Shown: piece by piece, positions 60,560 through 64,000 of the stretch
How the letters are laid out: every line of letters starts with the position of its first letter
Position numbering within the stretch: the stretch's first letter is position 1
NCBI GenBank assembly: GCA_025041175.1
Contig: JAKCFJ010000004.1
Location: forward strand, 372,001-436,000
DNA length: 64,000 nucleotides
Direction: 5' to 3'
Origin: Halobacteriales archaeon YIM A00010
GTDB lineage: Archaea; Halobacteriota; Halobacteria; Halobacteriales; Haloarculaceae
Program-made: the position numbers and the translations under genes
Notes under the pieces: generated by a model
The model's input: the letters and a program-made list of their open reading frames with translations, nothing else
Told to the model about the DNA's origin: nothing
Databases searched by the model: none

Positions 60560-61256
60560 GGTAGTGTTCAGATTAGCTGATTCCATGCAAAGGCGAATGA
60601 TCTGAGCCACTCGTTTGCAGTTTCTGCGTGGGTATTACTGAAACAGTTTGAGAACAAGGATGTTCTCCGTTTTACCTCACGAAAGATACGTTCGACGCTG
60701 TTCCGATTTCCATGCTGTTCGTATCTGAAATCGAAGCCGTGTCGACGACACGCGTGTTGTAATGAATGCGAGCCATCAACGAGAAACACAGCATCGTCAA
60801 CATCATGTTTCTCAGCAATCTCGATGAGAAATGATTGAGCGAGAACCTTGTTTGTCGTCGGTTTAAGTGTTGTGTGAAGCAATTCGTTTGTGTCAGGATC
60901 AACAGCTGCGTACAGCCAATACTGCTCGTCGTTGAGTCGGATCACGGTCTCGTCAACTGCAACGTGATCCGGGCTTCGTCCATCCTCGGGCTGTAGATCA
61001 GCCTTGTGAACCCAGTTATGAACGGTCGAACGCGTCCGTTCAACACCAAATATCTCAAGAATAGTAACTGTATTCGAAAGAGATAATCCAGCAAGGTGGA
61101 GCTGAATACCGAGCTTCATAAACAGTTGTGGTGTTGCTTCTCGCTCCACAAAACCTAACTCGATCTCGCTCAAACAACCGTTGAGGCGGTCGTTTTCGAG
61201 CATAGATCACGCAGAAAACGAACCGCCTCACACTTCATCCGTATCTGAACACCGCC
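60560..61256 (-). mobile_element. IS6-family insertion sequence, 697 bp
   Basis: Inverted ends GGTAGTGTTCAGAT (from 60560) and GGCGGTGTTCAGAT (from 61256 inward), 12 of 14 matching. It carries one transposase whose stop lies in the left repeat. Flanking 8-mers (CTCGCAGG, ACTCCAAC) do not match. It interrupts the IS4-like relic on one side and the 61235-61573 gene on the other. Confidence 0.78.
60568..61203 (-). CDS. IS6-family DDE transposase, 211 aa
   Basis: Start MLENDRLNGCLSEIELGFVE. HTH-like SLSNTVTILEIFGVERTRST precedes the core: HVAVDETVIRLNDEQYWLYA (first Asp), DDAVFLVDGSHSLQHACRRH (second Asp) and NSVERIFREVKRRTSLFSNC (Glu). The compact NTHAETANEWLRSFAFAWNQ ending is typical. Distinct from the 2814 transposase (low similarity apart from motifs). 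Appears intact. Confidence 0.9.
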   Translation of the reverse strand: MLENDRLNGCLSEIELGFVEREATPQLFMKLGIQLHLAGLSLSNTVTILEIFGVERTRSTVHNWVHKADLQPEDGRSPDHVAVDETVIRLNDEQYWLYAAVDPDTNELLHTTLKPTTNKVLAQSFLIEIAEKHDVDDAVFLVDGSHSLQHACRRHGFDFRYEQHGNRNSVERIFREVKRRTSLFSNCFSNTHAETANEWLRSFAFAWNQLI

Positions 61257-61573
61257 ACTCCAACCAATCCTAGCGTTTCAACGTCCTTGACGAATTGCTC
61301 ATACGCTCCTGGTACCCCGTCTAGACTGAGGTCACTCTCATGTTCGGGGTGCTCGCACAGTTCTCGGAACGTACCTGGTGTATCCTCATTCTCTGTGGAG
61401 TACTCGATCTCGAAGAACCCCTGGTTCAAATTCAGCTGTTTCAGCTCTCCGTTATCGGGAGATTCAGCTATAATCTGCGTATACTCCACTCCATCGCCCA
61501 TCTCTTGTGCTTCCTCGATTGCATCGATAACGTCGTCCTGTTTCGGGCTGTTCTGGACAGATTCGACAATCAC
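61235..61573 (-). CDS. hypothetical protein truncated by IS6 insertion
   Basis: 112 residues from MIVESVQNSPKQDDVIDAIE. EYTQIIAESPDNGELKQLNL then NQGFFEIEYSTENEDTPGTF looks ordered (alpha then beta). The last residues and the stop lie inside the IS6 terminal repeat (61243-61256), so the native C-terminus was replaced. Family unknown. Confidence 0.55.
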   Translation of the reverse strand: MIVESVQNSPKQDDVIDAIEEAQEMGDGVEYTQIIAESPDNGELKQLNLNQGFFEIEYSTENEDTPGTFRELCEHPEHESDLSLDGVPGAYEQFVKDVETLGLVGVAVFRYG

Positions 61574-61607
61574 GTCTGTTTGCCTGTCCAGAAAAGTTGG
61601 TGGAATC

Positions 61608-61889
61608 GTGACCCTTCCGATCCATGGAGCCGGAATCTACGTGCTCCTCACACAGTCCGTCGGCTCACCGCTGTGGTTCGCCGGCCTTGGGTATCTGCTC
61701 GTACTCACTGCTGGGATCGTTCTCCGTCCCGTACAGATTGCGGCCCTGTATACGGTTGCCGGCACAGCTGGGCTCGCGATCATGCAGGGGGTATCGATCG
61801 ATCAGATCGGTGGTGAGAGCGCGAGTGCGCTGCTGGTGAGTGCGTGGCTGCCAGCCATCCTTGCAGCCGCCTGGTGGTATCAGCGGTGA
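61608..61889 (+). CDS. small membrane protein, 93 aa
   Basis: GTG start. Three hydrophobic helices: GIYVLLTQSVGSPLWFAGLG, YLLVLTAGIVLRPVQIAALY and ALLVSAWLPAILAAAWWYQR. No soluble domain. The upstream in-frame part overlaps the divergent hypothetical gene, so the start may be lost or internal. Function unknown. Confidence 0.5.
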   Translation: MTLPIHGAGIYVLLTQSVGSPLWFAGLGYLLVLTAGIVLRPVQIAALYTVAGTAGLAIMQGVSIDQIGGESASALLVSAWLPAILAAAWWYQR

Positions 61890-61980
61890 TACCTGAAACC
61901 GACGGAATGAGCGGGTATGGGGTCTCTTCGTCTGAACCCACGAATCTATGGGGATGGCCACCATCAGAGATGGGTAGAAG

Positions 61981-62310
61981 ATGGCCCCGGATGAGACAGA
62001 CACTTCCCCCGAAGAGAACGGCCACCAACGATCAGGAGGAGATAGGGTCGACTGGTCGGATATCGATCCCTATCGTGGTCGGATACCACCGGGTCACGAT
62101 TCAGAGTGGACGATTGCCTCGATCTCCCGGCGCTTCAAGCACGGCCAACATGCCGGCGATGCAGTTGACAGTCCGACTGGAGAGCCAGTCAGGCTCGGTG
62201 ATCCCCATTGGTACGTAACAATCAGGCGTGATCAGTTTCCGGACACCAGAGGGGTAACAAGCCAGTACAACCACTACGTCTTTCCGGATACGGACGCGCT
62301 TGCGGCGTGA
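61981..62310 (+). CDS. hypothetical protein, 109 aa
   Basis: MAPDETDTSPEENGHQRSGG is a disordered acidic start. WTIASISRRFKHGQHAGDAV and GDPHWYVTIRRDQFPDTRGV then SQYNHYVFPDTDALA look structured. No known motif; composition is typical of haloarchaeal chromosome or plasmid genes. 62311-62481 has no gene. Confidence 0.55.
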   Translation: MAPDETDTSPEENGHQRSGGDRVDWSDIDPYRGRIPPGHDSEWTIASISRRFKHGQHAGDAVDSPTGEPVRLGDPHWYVTIRRDQFPDTRGVTSQYNHYVFPDTDALAA

Positions 62311-62481
62311 TTTGGAGACGAACCGGAGACCGAGTGATGTCATCTCTCTCTGGCACCAATCCTCAGCTCGGTGGTCTCGTTGACGTTGTAGGATCTTTTA
62401 TTGGTCTTTTCACGTCTACCGAGACTCAGCCGGTTCGAATCCACCTCTGCTACCACCGCTGTGCAACAGGTCGAATCAGCA

Positions 62482-62547
62482 GGGGGGGGATCAGAGTGTA
62501 ACATCCAACAAGTATGGTCAGCAGGGGAGGGGGGATCGGAGTGTAAG
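62482..62547 (+). repeat. two ORB-like repeats downstream of orc1
   Basis: GGGGGGATCAGAGTGTAAC (62484-62502) and GGGGGGATCGGAGTGTAAG (62529-62547) match GGGGGGATCGGAGTGTAAC at 63969-63987 and, less well, GGGAGGAGGACAGAGTGTAA near 63884. G-rich repeats beside an Orc1 gene are the pattern of archaeal origin recognition boxes. Confidence 0.6.
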
Positions 62548-62555
62548 TAGCCGTC

Positions 62556-63806
62556 CTATTCGAACTGTTCAACGATCTCGCTCAGCCGATCCTCACCAAC
62601 CTTATCGATCACGAGGGCCGGATCAACTGCGAGACTATACATATTCGTCATGCCACGTCCTCGGCCACGTCCGTGACGGTCCCCCTCGAGAATGTTTCCA
62701 TGCACCAAGTCATTGAGCTTCTCTCGGAACGTCCCCTGTTGGTACGTCTCTGCCCCAACCAGCTTCGTCAATCGTTTGTATCGACGGTAGAGCTGTGTTG
62801 TCCCTTCGGGAGTCTCCCCAGCCCGATCTGCTTCGAGGACTGTTAACAGCGCGATCTTCCGTTGTGTTGTCTCACCGCGGATTCCCTTTCCGATCGTCTC
62901 CTCCTGAATCTCTTCACGAGCGTTCCGGACGTGGGCCTCCTCAACAGTCTCACATCCATCGTCCAGGGCGAGATCGCACGCCGTCGACAGGAGGTGAATC
63001 GCTTGCCGGGCGTCACCGGTATCTTGCCCAGCGAGGGCTGCACAGAGTGGAATGACATCACCTGTGAGGACCCCACTCCGAAGATGCTGTGAATTCTTGA
63101 TTCCGTCCTCGAAATACGTCTCCCGGAGAGCATGAGCGGCTCGTCGAGCAAGAATATCTCGGAGCTGATTCGCGTCGTATGGACTGAATACTACCTCTCG
63201 ACTCCCGAGCGAGGATCGGATATCAGCATCGAGATTCTCGTGGAACTGATAGTCATTCGTAATGCCGATCACCCCGATCGAAACCTCCTCGATCGAGGCT
63301 CGGGGGAGTTCATAGAGAACGTAATTGTCTTCTTGAATTCCGTCGATCTCGTCGAGCACGATAATCACCATGCCCCCAATCGCCTGAAGATCCTCCGAGA
63401 GCATCTCAAATAGCTCGACTTTGGTTGGACCACGTGGCTTCTCAACGGTTTTGTTGTACCGAACCTCACGTGCTTTTTTGACGAGCTCGGCGAGCACATT
63501 CCATGATTTACCGGCCCCTTTGCAACTGACACGCAGCACCGTGAGCGTGATGTCATCCTCGCCTGCCGCCCACTGCTGGAGTTGCTCTGTTTTGAGGTTC
63601 ACCCCGACTGTCTTCCCTTGCCCTGTTGGCCCATACACGAGGATATTCCGCGGTGAGCCACCAAGAGTAATCGGTCGCAATGCCGAGTGAACCCTTGATA
63701 GCTCGTCCTCACGTTCCGGAAGTTCCGTTGGCTTGTACGTATCCGGTTCCGGATCGAGGATGTCGACATTTTCATAAATTCCCTGTTCGCCACCGAAGGA
63801 TTCCAT
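62556..63806 (-). CDS. orc1: Orc1/Cdc6-family replication initiator
   Basis: 416 residues from MESFGGEQGIYENVDILDPE. AAA+ core: Walker A NILVYGPTGQGKTVGVN, Walker B GGMVIIVLDEIDGI, sensor-1 region IGVIGITNDYQFHENLDADI (ITN), arginine finger region SSLGSREVVFSPYDANQLRD and sensor 2 GDARQAIHLL. C-terminal winged helix (KIALLTVLEADRAGETPEGT, GTFREKLNDLVHGNI) binds the origin. TTTATATG at about 63831-63838 is a TATA box 25-30 bp before the 63806 ATG, favouring a leaderless start there over the longer frame from 63845. It initiates replication at the flanking repeats. Confidence 0.92.
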   Translation of the reverse strand: MESFGGEQGIYENVDILDPEPDTYKPTELPEREDELSRVHSALRPITLGGSPRNILVYGPTGQGKTVGVNLKTEQLQQWAAGEDDITLTVLRVSCKGAGKSWNVLAELVKKAREVRYNKTVEKPRGPTKVELFEMLSEDLQAIGGMVIIVLDEIDGIQEDNYVLYELPRASIEEVSIGVIGITNDYQFHENLDADIRSSLGSREVVFSPYDANQLRDILARRAAHALRETYFEDGIKNSQHLRSGVLTGDVIPLCAALAGQDTGDARQAIHLLSTACDLALDDGCETVEEAHVRNAREEIQEETIGKGIRGETTQRKIALLTVLEADRAGETPEGTTQLYRRYKRLTKLVGAETYQQGTFREKLNDLVHGNILEGDRHGRGRGRGMTNMYSLAVDPALVIDKVGEDRLSEIVEQFE

Positions 63807-63881
63807 GAGTAAGCGACTCCATACACTCTGCCCATATAAATCCATGGGAGTGAAGAGAGTGAAATGAGTGAAGAGAGTGAC

Positions 63882-63987
63882 GGGGGAGGAGGACAGAGTG
63901 TAACTACAGACATATTATTATCTATGAAAAAGAGCGAGACCAAAGGGGATCACGTCCACTGAGGGGGTGGGGGGATCGGAGTGTAAC
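63882..63987 (+). other. oriC: candidate replication origin next to orc1
   Basis: Two ORB-like repeats (63884-63904 and 63969-63987) flank an A/T-richer stretch (about 63905-63945, including ACATATTATTATCTATGAAA) that could be the unwinding element. The gene orc1 is transcribed away from it. Repeats on both sides of orc1 all have the same orientation. The window ends at 64000, so further repeats may lie beyond. Confidence 0.6.
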
Positions 63988-64000
63988 TCTCCACAGCGGT

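Noticed and set aside
1-64000. CRISPR arrays, rRNA and tRNA genes
   Set aside because: I saw no regularly spaced 25-40 bp repeats with spacers and no rRNA or complete tRNA fold; the 13-bp array before parA has no spacers.

Overview
The window is from a halophilic archaeon of the class Halobacteria. Its proteins are acidic, starts are often leaderless or joined by ATGA overlaps, and secreted proteins carry Tat signals (RRxFL, often with a lipobox Cys). Haloarchaeal families recur: DUF1931, DUF7563-like zinc ribbons, PadR and winged-helix regulators, Orc1/Cdc6. The many transposases, several toxin-antitoxin pairs, a ParA partition locus, an Orc1 gene with repeats on both sides and a large load of broken genes point to a megaplasmid or other accessory replicon. 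The genus cannot be decided from the sequence.

Layout. 1-4 kb: gene ends, a DUF1931 gene, a winged-helix regulator, IS200/IS605 remnants and an IS6 element. 4-8 kb: small zinc and membrane proteins in compact operons, winged-helix and PadR regulators, and a membrane-anchored OB-fold-like family with an apparent local duplication. 8-13 kb: a divergent module of 13 minus-strand and 7 plus-strand small genes, almost all joined by overlapping start and stop codons, around a winged-helix regulator and two perfect palindromes. 13-20 kb: a MATE exporter, two intact aspartoacylase/succinylglutamate desuccinylase-family proteins plus a fragment of a third, degenerate repeats, an extended Lsm protein, and an RHH/RelE toxin-antitoxin pair. 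20-29 kb: a methyltransferase, a serine recombinase, a complete NitT/TauT-type ABC importer, and a DDE transposase.

29-35 kb: a truncated UspA, a cytochrome P450, a TetR regulator and a frameshifted short-chain dehydrogenase. The P450 and dehydrogenase genes share an inverted-repeat operator. Recombinase debris, MITE-like elements and an ABC transporter reduced to its two ends follow. 35-49 kb: two closely related long transposases bracket a parA operon with a 13-bp iteron-like array, HicBA, PadR, HNH proteins and an S9 peptidase. 49-52.5 kb: a DUF433/DUF5615 pair, a dead IS630 element and decayed sequence. 52.5-59.4 kb: a sugar-related region with a GH78 alpha-L-rhamnosidase, broken carbohydrate-related proteins and a Tat lipoprotein solute-binding protein. 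59.5-64 kb: a dead IS4-like element, an IS6 element, small hypothetical genes, then orc1/cdc6 with G-rich ORB-like repeats on both sides, a probable replication origin.

Decay is pervasive: single-base frameshifts at homopolymers, nonsense codons, one 4-bp deletion at the SDR active-site motif, and IS or MITE truncations. Small linked operons, regulators, partition and replication genes are mostly intact.
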